Notes: generated by a model not told the origin, from the letters alone. 64,000 bases of DNA from Flavobacterium sp. MFBS3-15 (GCF_026107645.2 NZ_JAPCHV010000011.1:85253-149252), one strand, 5' to 3'. Positions 52,360 through 61,517 are shown, numbered from the stretch's first letter. Translations and numbers: made by a program.

Positions 52360-54363
52360 ATGCAAATTAATTCAATGGGTAAAAAACATAAAAATAATTT
52401 AACAAACGCAATGAGTCATGCATTGAATAATACTAAATTGTGGCACACGGTTAACAATCTTGGTTACCTTCCGCGATGGATTATCCTTTTGATTGATATT
52501 GTTGTTGTCTCAATTACAGGGCTTTTAACCTATGCGGTAATATTCAGAACAGGTATCCTGTATATTAAACCCAATTTGTATGTGATAAGTATTCCTGTGT
52601 ATTTATTCATAAGCCTTTTAACATTCCGGGTTTTTAGGACTTATTCAGGAATTATTAGGCATTCATCTTATATTGATGCGGTTAAGATTTTCTTTTCTCA
52701 ATTTACGGCCGCTTTTCTGTTGCTTGCTTTTAATAGTATCTATATGTCAATTACCGGGGATCTGGTATATCTTAATATGGGTATTTTTATCAATGCTGTT
52801 TTTTCATTTACCAGCCTTTTTCTTTACAGGGTACTGGTGAAACAGTTTTTTGAAAACTATCTTAATACATCAAGGAGCCAAAAGTTAGTTAATGCTATTA
52901 TTTATGGTACAGATGCAAATGCAATCGCTGTAGCCAATGCCTTGAAATCTGAAATTCCAAGTCGTTTTAAACTTGTTGGCTTTATTGATAAATATGGTCA
53001 GAATCGTTCTAAAATGATTTTGGGCTTGCCTATTTTGCAACATAAGAAAAAGATATCTGTGCTGATGCGTATTTTTAAGGCAGAGGCACTTATTATTGCT
53101 GATAAAAGTCTTACTAAAAATGAAAGTCTGGCTATTGTAGATGAATGTATTGAATTCAATATTAAAGTTTATACAGTACCATTAGTAGCGGATTGGGAAG
53201 ATCAGAAAGAAATTTCCAAAAAAGTAAAGAGCTTCCAAATTCAGGATCTTCTTGAGAGAAAACCTATTGTGCTGGATAATAATTCAATATTGTCTCAGCT
53301 TAAAGGTAAGACGGTGTTAATAACCGGTGCTGCCGGTTCGATTGGTAGCGAAATTGTAAGGCAGGTTATCCAGTTCAACCCCAAGACTCTCATTATGCTG
53401 GACCAGGCAGAGACGCCTTTGCATAATTTGAGTCTCGAGATTGGAAAAGTTTCTACAAGCGCTATGGTCTGTGCAATAATTGCTGATGTAAGAAATAGGG
53501 CCGAAATGAATCAAATTTTTAGAAAATACAGGCCGGATGTTGTGTACCATGCAGCCGCATACAAACATGTGCCACTTATGGAAGAAAATCCATCTCAGGC
53601 AATTTTTGTAAATGTTATGGGAACAAAGAACTTAGCGGATCTTGCGTGTGAATATACTGTTGATAGCTTTGTAATGGTCTCTACGGATAAGGCTGTAAAC
53701 CCAAGTAATGTAATGGGGGCGAGTAAGCGAATAGCTGAAAAATATGTTCAGGCTTTGCATAATAAACTTATTATAGATCAAAGTTCCCGTACTAAATTTA
53801 TAACTACCAGGTTCGGTAATGTTTTGGGCTCTAATGGTTCAGTAGTGCCTTTGTTTACAAAACAAATTGAGAGTGGTGGCCCAATTACGCTTACCCATCC
53901 TGATATTATTAGGTATTTTATGACAATACCGGAGGCTTGTCAGCTTGTGTTGGAAGCAGGTGCAATGGGTAAAGGTGGCGAAATTTATATTTTTGATATG
54001 GGCAAGCCGGTAAAAATAATTGACCTCGCTAAAAAGATGATTAAGCTTGCAGGTTTTATTCCTGAAAAGGATATTGAAATAAAGATTGTAGGATTACGTC
54101 CTGGCGAGAAGCTATATGAAGAGTTGCTTAATAATACATCGAAGACATTACCTACTCACCATGAGAAAATAATGATTGCCCAAGAGCAATTTGATAATTA
54201 TGATGAGTTGGAAAATTTGGTTACAGCACTCATCAGTTGTGCAGCTAGCTATGCAGATGAAGATGTAGTTGTGAGGATGAAAGAGATAATTCCCGAATAC
54301 ATAAGTATGAATTCAAGCTTTGAGTCCCTGGACCGGACGAGTAGTAAAATTATTTCAGATTAA
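52360..54363 (+). CDS. UDP-GlcNAc 4,6-dehydratase, PglF/WbpM/CapD-like membrane protein
   Basis: A 667-residue protein: four N-terminal transmembrane helices (about 35-165), a CoA_binding_3-like Rossmann domain (about 165-290), and a C-terminal SDR dehydratase domain with TGAAGSIGSEIVRQV, AAAYKHVPLMEENP, and DKAVNPSNVMGASKR. The Met in place of the usual catalytic Tyr (M-G-A-S-K) is characteristic of the large WbpM/PglF dehydratases. Converts UDP-GlcNAc to the 4-keto-6-deoxy form. Start ATG 52360; TTG one codon earlier and ATG 52375 are alternatives. Confidence 0.93.
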   Translation: MQINSMGKKHKNNLTNAMSHALNNTKLWHTVNNLGYLPRWIILLIDIVVVSITGLLTYAVIFRTGILYIKPNLYVISIPVYLFISLLTFRVFRTYSGIIRHSSYIDAVKIFFSQFTAAFLLLAFNSIYMSITGDLVYLNMGIFINAVFSFTSLFLYRVLVKQFFENYLNTSRSQKLVNAIIYGTDANAIAVANALKSEIPSRFKLVGFIDKYGQNRSKMILGLPILQHKKKISVLMRIFKAEALIIADKSLTKNESLAIVDECIEFNIKVYTVPLVADWEDQKEISKKVKSFQIQDLLERKPIVLDNNSILSQLKGKTVLITGAAGSIGSEIVRQVIQFNPKTLIMLDQAETPLHNLSLEIGKVSTSAMVCAIIADVRNRAEMNQIFRKYRPDVVYHAAAYKHVPLMEENPSQAIFVNVMGTKNLADLACEYTVDSFVMVSTDKAVNPSNVMGASKRIAEKYVQALHNKLIIDQSSRTKFITTRFGNVLGSNGSVVPLFTKQIESGGPITLTHPDIIRYFMTIPEACQLVLEAGAMGKGGEIYIFDMGKPVKIIDLAKKMIKLAGFIPEKDIEIKIVGLRPGEKLYEELLNNTSKTLPTHHEKIMIAQEQFDNYDELENLVTALISCAASYADEDVVVRMKEIIPEYISMNSSFESLDRTSSKIISD

Positions 54364-54389
54364 TATCATTCCTGATCAGTAATAAAAAG

Positions 54390-54397
54390 TATATTTG
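54390..54397 (+). promoter_or_regulatory. Candidate promoter of the export genes
   Basis: TATATTTG 46 bases before the Wza-like start; no clear TTG at the -33 position, so the call is tentative. Confidence 0.4.
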
Positions 54398-54442
54398 CGC
54401 TAATTTACGCTGCGTGATTGTGTTTAAAATAAATCTTTCTAA

Positions 54443-55204
54443 ATGATAAATAGAATAGCTATACTATTAATATCTGCAACCTGTCTAGTTTCATGTGTTT
54501 CAAGCAAAAAAATTGTATATCTTAACAAGGGTTCTGGCACTGAAGATTCTGAAGCTAAATATGAAAGTAAACTTCAGCCTGACGACAATATCTTTATAAC
54601 GGTTACTTCTTCGCAGCCAGAATTAGCTGCTCAATTTAATTTGGTTTATGTATCAATGATGACCACTAAGTCAAATATTATAAATAATGACGCACTTTCA
54701 AGTTATCTTATAGACCAAAATGGCGAAATAAATTTCCCTGTTTTCGGAAAAATAAAATTATCTGGGCTTACACGTATCGAAGCTGAAGAGAAAATAACAA
54801 ACTTGTTAAAAGATGAACTTAAAGATCCGAGTGTTAGCATTCGGATGGTAAATTTTAAAGTTACTATTAGTGGAGAAGTTGCGAGGCCGGGTGTTGTTAC
54901 CATACCTGGTGAAAGATTGACTATTTTTGAAGCCTTGGGCTTAGCTGGAGATCTTACAATATATGGAAAACGAGATAATGTAATGGTTATCAGAGAGGAA
55001 GATGGGGTGAAAAAAATAAGCTACGTAGATCTTACAGATTCAAATTTAATCAATAGCGAATTTTACTATTTGCGTCGTAATGATTTCTTATACGTTGAGC
55101 CTAATAAGACTCGCGTAAATTCATCTGCAATCGGTCCAAATCTAACAGTTGGATTATCAGCACTTTCACTTTTGGTTACAATAATTGCTTTAAGTACAAG
55201 ATAA
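54443..55204 (+). CDS. Polysaccharide export lipoprotein, Wza-like
   Basis: A 253-residue protein with a lipoprotein signal peptide (lipobox L-V-S-C, Cys18), a Poly_export domain (LQPDDNIFITVTSSQPELAAQFN... to QNGEINFPVFGKIKLSGLTR) and a SLBB-like domain (VTISGEVARPGVVTIPGERLTIFEALGLAG). A C-terminal hydrophobic helix (VGLSALSLLVTIIAL) could span the outer membrane as in Wza. Shorter than E. coli Wza, as is normal in Bacteroidota. It is 2 bases from the Wzc gene. Confidence 0.93.
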   Translation: MINRIAILLISATCLVSCVSSKKIVYLNKGSGTEDSEAKYESKLQPDDNIFITVTSSQPELAAQFNLVYVSMMTTKSNIINNDALSSYLIDQNGEINFPVFGKIKLSGLTRIEAEEKITNLLKDELKDPSVSIRMVNFKVTISGEVARPGVVTIPGERLTIFEALGLAGDLTIYGKRDNVMVIREEDGVKKISYVDLTDSNLINSEFYYLRRNDFLYVEPNKTRVNSSAIGPNLTVGLSALSLLVTIIALSTR

Positions 55205-55206
55205 AT

Positions 55207-57612
55207 ATGCAAATGCAACAAGAAAAAAATAGTACTCCAGGTGGTGGTACCGATTTAATCGTAAAAGATATTCTTTTTCATTATTTGTATAAGTGGCCTT
55301 GGTTTTTGTTAGGAATCACAATCTGCCTTGTGTCGGCTTATTTTTACCTTCGTTATGCAATACCTCAGTATAACTCTTCCGCTATTATCTTGGTAAGAGA
55401 TGATAAAAAAGGAGGTGTTGTGTCTGAACTCGCGGGTTTGAGTGAACTTGATATGATGGGAAAGGTAAAAAATAACGTAGATAACGAAATTGAGATACTC
55501 AAATCAAGAACTATTGTTGAATATGCCGTGAGGGATCTTGGCCTGAATGTTGTTTATAGAAGTGAAGGTAGAGTTAAGCATACAGACCTTTACAAGAATT
55601 CACCCATAAAGGTGATATTCAATACTGATGATATCAATTCTTCTTTAAGATTCAAGTTAAATTCTGTTAAGAATAATAAATTTACCCTTACAGATGAAAT
55701 CAATAATACATCCAATGTTTTCGAGTTTGGACATGTTTTTAAATATAGAGGCATTGATTTGACAATAGTTAAACAACAGCAAGCCTCAACTGATAATGAT
55801 ATTGATGTAGCGATTACAATTTACCCAATATTGTCTGTAGCCGAGAGCTATAGAAAAAGACTGAAAGTTGAAGTTGTTGGCGATAATACCAGTGTTGTAA
55901 GGCTTAGTATCGTTGATCCTGTAAAAATTAAGGCTGAGGAATTTCTCAATTCGGTGATTCAGAATTATAATGACGATGCAATAAATGATAAAAATAAAGT
56001 ATATAAAAGGACTTCGGAATTTATAAAGGACAGGCTCAGCAGAATTGCTGAAGAGTTGGGAGATGTTGAGAAGAAAGGTGAAAATTATAAGAAAGATAAT
56101 GCAATTACTGATATTACATCCGAAGCGGATATTTTTCTTACCAATGCATCCGATTTTAAAAAAGCCCTTACTGAAATTGAAACTCAGTTAAAGGTTGTTG
56201 CCTCTTTAAAGGAGGCGGTTGTTATTACTCCTAATACCGATCTGATTCCTGCAAATATACTTACTACATTCTCAGACGACGCAAATTCTGCGCCAACTTT
56301 GATAACTGAATATAATGCTTTGGCTCTTAAAAGAGAGGATTTGTTTTCTGGAGCTGGGCCTAAGAGTACAATTATCAGAAATATCGATTCTCAACTAGCC
56401 GCCTTAAAGGCAAATATTATTTCGAGTTTAGATAGGTTAAAGAGTACACTTCAAATAAAGAGGAATGATCTTTCTAAACAACAGGTCGCTTTAAGGGGAG
56501 ATATTTCGCAAATACCTAGACAAGAACGTGAATTTAAATCCATAATACGCCAGCAAACTATAAAGGAGTCGCTATATCTTTATCTATTGCAAAAGAGGGA
56601 AGAAACTGCTATTTCTTTGACTACAACTGAACCTAATGCCAAAATTATTGACCCTGCTCTTACAAGCGATTTTCCAATATCTCCAAATTCAAAAATAATT
56701 TATCTCTCATCATTTATTTTGGGTATATTTTTGCCTTTCGGGATTATTTATTTGAGGGATCTTCTTGATACCAAAATTCATGGACACGCTGATATCCAAA
56801 AACTATCTGTACCATTCTTGGGTAGTGTGCCGCGTTCAGAAGTTAATAATCAGATTGTTACCTTAAATAGTAGGTCCAGCACTGCAGAATCCTTAAGAAT
56901 AATAAGGACAAATCTGGAGTTTGTATTTGGTAATATTCAAAATGATTTAAGGGCTAAAACTGTTTTCGTTACATCAACTATACCAAAAGAAGGTAAGACT
57001 TTTATTTCTGTCAATCTTGCATCTACTATTGCCTTAGGGGGTAAAAAGGTACTTCTAATAGGTTTAGATATTCGAAATCCAAAATTAGATGAATATTTGA
57101 CAGTTTCATCAAGAGGGGTTACTAACTATCTTTCTAATAACACAGAGCCGGTTTCTTCTTTTATTAATAAAGTTGACGGCTTTGAGAGCCTTTATATTCT
57201 GCCGCCGGGTATAATACCTCCGAATCCTGCTGAAATGCTAATGGGGCAAAAAGTAAAGGAAATGTTTGATGAACTGAAACAGGAATTTGATTATATTGTT
57301 GTAGATACAGCTCCGGTAAGCCTTGTTACGGACACTATTGCGATAGCTCAATACGCGGATGCATTTGTATATGTAGTTCGTGATGGCCATCTTGACAAGC
57401 GAATGCTTGAAATACCAGAATCCCTTTACAAGGAAAATAAACTTCCTAATATGGCCATTATTCTTAACGATACTCACCAAAAAAGCGGTTATGGTTATGG
57501 TTACGGTTATGGCTATGGTTACGGCTATGGTTACGGCTATGGTTACGGTTACGGAGTTGAGAGGTCAAAACCGCGTACATTCCTGGATAAGCTTTTAAGA
57601 AGAAATAAATAA
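55207..57612 (+). CDS. Polysaccharide co-polymerase / tyrosine autokinase, Wzc-like
   Basis: An 801-residue protein: cytoplasmic N-terminus, first transmembrane helix (about 30-52), Wzz domain with a long periplasmic coiled coil (about 260-470), second helix (about 497-517) and a C-terminal BY-kinase domain with Walker A PKEGKTF, Walker A' LLIGLDIRNPKL (one Asp of the usual IDAD replaced by Gly), and Walker B VVDTAPV. The tail has eleven GY repeats (66 bp from 57487), the expected multi-tyrosine autophosphorylation cluster but unusually regular. The likely phosphatase is encoded convergently downstream. Confidence 0.94.
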   Translation: MQMQQEKNSTPGGGTDLIVKDILFHYLYKWPWFLLGITICLVSAYFYLRYAIPQYNSSAIILVRDDKKGGVVSELAGLSELDMMGKVKNNVDNEIEILKSRTIVEYAVRDLGLNVVYRSEGRVKHTDLYKNSPIKVIFNTDDINSSLRFKLNSVKNNKFTLTDEINNTSNVFEFGHVFKYRGIDLTIVKQQQASTDNDIDVAITIYPILSVAESYRKRLKVEVVGDNTSVVRLSIVDPVKIKAEEFLNSVIQNYNDDAINDKNKVYKRTSEFIKDRLSRIAEELGDVEKKGENYKKDNAITDITSEADIFLTNASDFKKALTEIETQLKVVASLKEAVVITPNTDLIPANILTTFSDDANSAPTLITEYNALALKREDLFSGAGPKSTIIRNIDSQLAALKANIISSLDRLKSTLQIKRNDLSKQQVALRGDISQIPRQEREFKSIIRQQTIKESLYLYLLQKREETAISLTTTEPNAKIIDPALTSDFPISPNSKIIYLSSFILGIFLPFGIIYLRDLLDTKIHGHADIQKLSVPFLGSVPRSEVNNQIVTLNSRSSTAESLRIIRTNLEFVFGNIQNDLRAKTVFVTSTIPKEGKTFISVNLASTIALGGKKVLLIGLDIRNPKLDEYLTVSSRGVTNYLSNNTEPVSSFINKVDGFESLYILPPGIIPPNPAEMLMGQKVKEMFDELKQEFDYIVVDTAPVSLVTDTIAIAQYADAFVYVVRDGHLDKRMLEIPESLYKENKLPNMAIILNDTHQKSGYGYGYGYGYGYGYGYGYGYGYGVERSKPRTFLDKLLRRNK
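57487..57552 (+). repeat. Hexanucleotide microsatellite encoding (GY)11 in the Wzc tail
   Basis: Eleven in-frame copies of GGYTAY (GGT/GGC-TAT/TAC) with synonymous variation only. Changes in copy number would keep the frame and alter the number of phosphorylatable tyrosines. The synonymous variation among the copies should make slippage less frequent. Confidence 0.9.
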
Positions 57613-57620
57613 GTTAGGCG

Positions 57621-57662
57621 AAAAAAAATTCCCTTTTATAAAGTAAAAAGGGAATTTTTTTT
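57621..57662. terminator. Bidirectional terminator between wzc-like and phosphatase genes
   Basis: Stem of 17 bp (A-tract + TTCCCTTTT paired with AAAAGGGAA + T-tract) around an 8-base loop. It includes the last codons and stop of the minus-strand phosphatase and serves both convergent genes. Confidence 0.85.
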
Positions 57663-58373
57663 TAAAGCTTTGATTAAAAGGTCAGGCTGTTTCAGAAGTA
57701 TTGGACTTTTGAATGCCTCTATATGTCTTTCATGATGAGTGTCTGAGCCTGTAAAGTCAATCATATTATTTTCAAGAAGTTTTTTGGCAGCCTCGAACAC
57801 CGGCTTTCCATAATAACCTGTAACAGATAGTAAATTGAGTTGGAACAGGCAGCCGGCCTTTTTTAATTTTTTATATTCATCAAAATTTAAATGATAAAAA
57901 TTATAACGCTCCGGATGCGCGAGGATTGGTTTATATCCTGCAAGCTGCAACTCAAATATGATGTCGTATAGCTGCATAGGAGGGCTTATATATGACATTT
58001 CTATGAGTACATAGCTATTCTTTAGCGTTAGTAATTGCTCTTGTTTTAGTAATCTGAAAAAAGCCTCGTCAATCATGTATTCCGCAGCAGCCTTGATTTG
58101 ATTTTGGATATTATTCAGCCTCAGCAGTTTTTGTGTTTCTGCTTCTTTTTCTTTTATGTTTTGATAAGTATTATTCCAAACACCGCTGATCACATGTGGT
58201 GTCGTAATGAAAGTTGAAAATCCGTAACTTTTTAATTTGTTTATAAGCAGTATAGTGTTCTCAGGATCTGTAGCACCGTCATCAATCCCGGGTAAGAGAT
58301 GGGAATGAATATCTACATATCCGTCTGGAATAATATCTGCAAGCCGAATTTTAGGTTTGTTAAAAAATAGCAA
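57636..58373 (-). CDS. PHP-domain tyrosine-protein phosphatase, CpsB/YwqE-like
   Basis: A 245-residue PHP protein: DIHSHLLPGIDDGATD with metal-binding His/Asp, TPHVISG, HPERYNFY, and FTGSDTHHERH near the C-terminus. Such CpsB/CapC/YwqE enzymes remove phosphate from BY-kinases and take the role of Wzb. Its convergent position right after the Wzc-like kinase fits. The minus-strand gene has no partner in its own operon. Confidence 0.92.
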   Translation of the reverse strand: MLFFNKPKIRLADIIPDGYVDIHSHLLPGIDDGATDPENTILLINKLKSYGFSTFITTPHVISGVWNNTYQNIKEKEAETQKLLRLNNIQNQIKAAAEYMIDEAFFRLLKQEQLLTLKNSYVLIEMSYISPPMQLYDIIFELQLAGYKPILAHPERYNFYHLNFDEYKKLKKAGCLFQLNLLSVTGYYGKPVFEAAKKLLENNMIDFTGSDTHHERHIEAFKSPILLKQPDLLIKALKKNSLFTL

Positions 58374-58461
58374 AATGATCTTTTTAAACAGGGGTTATGG
58401 TGCAAAAATAACGTAAAAATTACTTCTGTTTTCGAAAAAACATTTAGGATTTCATAATTTT

Positions 58462-59580
58462 CTATTTTTTAAATTTAGTATAAATTAGCCTTAATAAAAC
58501 TACTGCATTGACCGCAATTAAAGGTAACATCATTACAAAATGAGGCTTGTTAATCAAAAAAACGAGATAAATCAAGCAGCAGAAAAGGCAGGTGCTGGAT
58601 GTAATCATTATTGCCTTTCTTTTCCCTGAATATATAAAAACCAGTAGTAGCAGAAAAAGAGGATTGAATAGTAATACATTATAATTCTGCTGTAATTCTG
58701 TGTGCAGGGAATATAATCCCATGAAGCAGAACATTATACCTAAAAGCCCTGTAATGGCCAGCCAGGTACGCAATACAATTTTATTGCGTGTTCCAATCAT
58801 CAAAATAAGACATGCTGCGGCATAGGTGTAAAAATTATTCCAGGCTGATTTCCTGTTTTCAGCAGTACTCTTGTAAACAGTTACTACTGGCTTGGCTATT
58901 TTTCCGTTCTGCGTTGAAACTGTAGATATCCCATCCATAAGGTGATCTGGAAGAAAAAGGCGTTGAAGTTTCTCATCTGTCTTATATCCGAACAACAGAT
59001 TGATCCCAAGGCTCTCATAAAAGTTATTTTGAAGGCGCTCTATGATAATACTGCGCTTAGTTTTTCCCTTGTCAACATTTTCCATAGGTATTTTTACCGA
59101 AGCATATTGCTCAATCAGGTCGGCTACCCTGGTAGTGCAGTTTCTGTCAATGAATTTGTAGGTATACAGTCTTTCTTCCGAACCTAATATCCGTTCCAAT
59201 TCATTTAAGATATTTTCTTTTTGCCTAAGTGTAAGGTTAAGTTCCTGCTCAAAAACATCACGATTAAAATATTGATAGGTATAAATGAAATCTTCGTAAG
59301 AGCTTGTGGAAAGTTTATATTGCAGGTCGCCTTTAACGAACTTAAGATAAAAATTAGGTGTATCAAAATCAAAAGTGCCAAAGTTGTAAACGATGTCTCT
59401 GCCGGAAGCAGGATCGTTGACACGCAACGCCGTATGCCCAAATACCGAATACAATTCATCGCCGGGACCACAGGTGAGCAACGTTACTTTGCTATCCTGT
59501 GAAAGGGTGATTTTGGCAACGGATGTGTTTGATAATGAGAGGTATATGATTATGAAAAGCAGTAAGACTTTCAGGCGCAT
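58462..59580 (-). CDS. DUF4105 / Lnb-domain membrane protein
   Basis: A 372-residue protein with a signal-like N-terminal helix, a periplasmic DUF4105 domain (about 22-185; TLLTCGPGDELYSVFGHTALRV, VYNFGTFDFDTPNFYLKF, RNCTTRVADLI with a possible catalytic Cys-His pair), then about four transmembrane helices at the C-terminus. DUF4105 proteins of Bacteroidota have recently been linked to lipoprotein N-acylation (Lnb). Whether this one has that activity is inference. It is 11 bases after the PorV-like gene and should be cotranscribed. Confidence 0.85.
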   Translation of the reverse strand: MRLKVLLLFIIIYLSLSNTSVAKITLSQDSKVTLLTCGPGDELYSVFGHTALRVNDPASGRDIVYNFGTFDFDTPNFYLKFVKGDLQYKLSTSSYEDFIYTYQYFNRDVFEQELNLTLRQKENILNELERILGSEERLYTYKFIDRNCTTRVADLIEQYASVKIPMENVDKGKTKRSIIIERLQNNFYESLGINLLFGYKTDEKLQRLFLPDHLMDGISTVSTQNGKIAKPVVTVYKSTAENRKSAWNNFYTYAAACLILMIGTRNKIVLRTWLAITGLLGIMFCFMGLYSLHTELQQNYNVLLFNPLFLLLLVFIYSGKRKAIMITSSTCLFCCLIYLVFLINKPHFVMMLPLIAVNAVVLLRLIYTKFKK

Positions 59581-59591
59581 GACGTTGTTTT

Positions 59592-60692
59592 TTATCGCCT
59601 AAAGATACCTAAATCTACTTTAAGTGAAAAGATATTCGAATATAATGCCGCACTTTGGTCGCCAATATCGGTAAGTGCATAGTCAACCTCAATGCCGCGG
59701 TACTTGAAGCCAAGGCCAATATTGGGCTGGAAGCTCAGGGATTGAGAGTTGTCCAGTGCTTTTACGTTCTGAAAGTTGCCTACACCGGCCCTTAGGTAAA
59801 CAAGGTCAATATAGCCGAACTCAAAGCCAAGAGCGGGGTCTATGCTTACTATATCGCTGGCAACAATGTCATTGGTTTGTGCAAACTGCATGTTGAGCTG
59901 GGTTGCTACCAAAAGTGTATAGTCATTATGGAAGAAGAATTTCTTGGCCGCCCCGAATTGGGCTTTTGGTAGGGTAATTTCAGTTGTTTCAGGCAGTTCC
60001 TGGTTTTCGCCGGGTACAGCATTGCTTATTTCTTCATAGGCTTCCTCGTCTATCGCCCAGGTGTTATAGGTAGTGGTTATGTCGCGAAGCATAAGCCCGA
60101 ACATCCAGTCGTTTTTGTTTACATATTGGATGCCTATATCAAACCCAAAGCCCCACGAATTGGCAAATTTGCCAATAGTCCTCCGTATTACCTTGGCATT
60201 GATGCCATAATTGAAACCATCTAACGGCAATGCGCGGGCGTACGATAGGGTAAAGCCATAATCTGCAGCAGAGAACAGGCTGATACGGTTATAATCGATG
60301 TTTCCTTCGCTGTCAATAAGCTGTGTTGTATTTAGGATGTCATCTACCCCAAAACGGATTACCGACACCCCAAAGGCGCTGCGGTCATCTATTGGCATGG
60401 CAAAGGCAGCGTAGTCATACTGGGCAATATTGGCAAAATAGCTGGCGTGCATCAGGGCAAGCTGCTTGTCTTTTACTTTTATTAAGCCAGCCGGGTTCCA
60501 ATAGCCGGAGTTTACATCGCCGGTCTGGCCAACAACAGCGTTGCTCATTCCCAATGCGGCAGCATCCACACCGATGCTCATGAACTCATTCGAGTACTTT
60601 CTGACGGTCTGGCTGTAAGCGTAAACGGTGGAAAAAAGGATTAAGATGAGGGAAATCTTTCTCAAAGCTGTTATTTTGTGCAAATATGACAT
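59592..60692 (-). CDS. PorV/PorQ-type outer-membrane protein of the type IX secretion system (PorV2-like)
   Basis: A 366-residue protein with signal peptide (about 1-28, ending AYSQ) and a FadL-like beta-barrel. SIGVDAAALGMSNAVVGQTGDVNSGYWNPAGL contains the PorV/PorQ family opening, here in pieces (AAALGMSNA, YWNPAGL). Ends in an aromatic barrel strand (FSLKVDLGIFRR). PorV shuttles T9SS cargo; this copy is likely the PorV2 type. The DUF4105 gene follows it. The divergent pssA gene starts 66 bases away. Confidence 0.85.
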   Translation of the reverse strand: MSYLHKITALRKISLILILFSTVYAYSQTVRKYSNEFMSIGVDAAALGMSNAVVGQTGDVNSGYWNPAGLIKVKDKQLALMHASYFANIAQYDYAAFAMPIDDRSAFGVSVIRFGVDDILNTTQLIDSEGNIDYNRISLFSAADYGFTLSYARALPLDGFNYGINAKVIRRTIGKFANSWGFGFDIGIQYVNKNDWMFGLMLRDITTTYNTWAIDEEAYEEISNAVPGENQELPETTEITLPKAQFGAAKKFFFHNDYTLLVATQLNMQFAQTNDIVASDIVSIDPALGFEFGYIDLVYLRAGVGNFQNVKALDNSQSLSFQPNIGLGFKYRGIEVDYALTDIGDQSAALYSNIFSLKVDLGIFRR

Positions 60693-60736
60693 AAAATTCT
60701 CAATTACTAAACTCTATTTCTACCAACTTATTGTGT

Positions 60737-60744
60737 TAACTTTG
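60737..60744 (+). promoter_or_regulatory. Candidate promoter of pssA
   Basis: TAACTTTG, a TAnnTTTG -7 element, 14 bases before the ATG at 60759; the -33 element is weak. The leader would be very short. Confidence 0.45.
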
Positions 60745-60758
60745 CGCTTATAAAAATT

Positions 60759-61514
60759 ATGGCTATGGCTTTTAAGAAACATATTCCTAATATCATAACA
60801 CTTTGTAATCTTGCCGCGGGCCTTGTTGCCCTCGTTTATGCTTTTGATACCCATTATCAAATGGCTTTCGTATGGGTATGCATCGGGATATTCTTCGATT
60901 TTTGGGACGGTTTTTTCGCGCGGATACTTAAAGCCCAAAGCCCTATAGGGCTTCAGCTCGATTCGTTGGCCGATATGGTTACCAGCGGTGTCGTGCCGGG
61001 GCTTATCATGTTCCAGATGCTTGTTGGAATTGAGGATATGAGGGAGGAATATAACCTTGCTGCCGATAATTTTTACCTGGGCCTGCTGCCTTATGTTGGG
61101 TTTATCATAACCCTTGCATCCTGTTACAGGCTTGCAAAATTCAATGTTGATGCCCGCCAGACGGATTCTTTTATAGGGTTGCCCACACCTGCCAACGCCC
61201 TGTTCATCCTGAGCCTGCCCATGATACTGGCGCATTCTGATACTGACAGCTGGCTTTTCGCCTTTCTTAGCAATCCGTATGTACTCATCGGAATCAGCCT
61301 GCTCAGTGCATTCATGCTGAATGCCGAAATACCGCTATTTTCCCTTAAAGTAAAGTACTTTAACTGGGAAACCAATAAGATACAGATCGTATTCCTTGTA
61401 ATATCGGTGCTGTTGCTGTTCTTCCTGCAATACCTGGCAATACCGGTAATCATCCTGTTCTATGTGGCGCTGTCTGCCATTACCAATAAGCTTTCCGCCA
61501 AAACCGCTGCATAG
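60759..61514 (+). CDS. pssA: CDP-diacylglycerol--serine O-phosphatidyltransferase
   Basis: A 251-residue CDP-alcohol phosphatidyltransferase with the signature D-G-x2-A-R-x8-G-x3-D-x3-D (DGFFARILKAQSPIGLQLD, then SLAD) near residues 50-73 and about six to eight transmembrane helices. Type II PssA of Bacteroidota, making phosphatidylserine for PE. ATGs at 60759 and 60765 are both possible. It is followed 3 bases later by the GH25 gene, so they are cotranscribed. Confidence 0.92.
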   Translation: MAMAFKKHIPNIITLCNLAAGLVALVYAFDTHYQMAFVWVCIGIFFDFWDGFFARILKAQSPIGLQLDSLADMVTSGVVPGLIMFQMLVGIEDMREEYNLAADNFYLGLLPYVGFIITLASCYRLAKFNVDARQTDSFIGLPTPANALFILSLPMILAHSDTDSWLFAFLSNPYVLIGISLLSAFMLNAEIPLFSLKVKYFNWETNKIQIVFLVISVLLLFFLQYLAIPVIILFYVALSAITNKLSAKTAA

Positions 61515-61517
61515 CCA

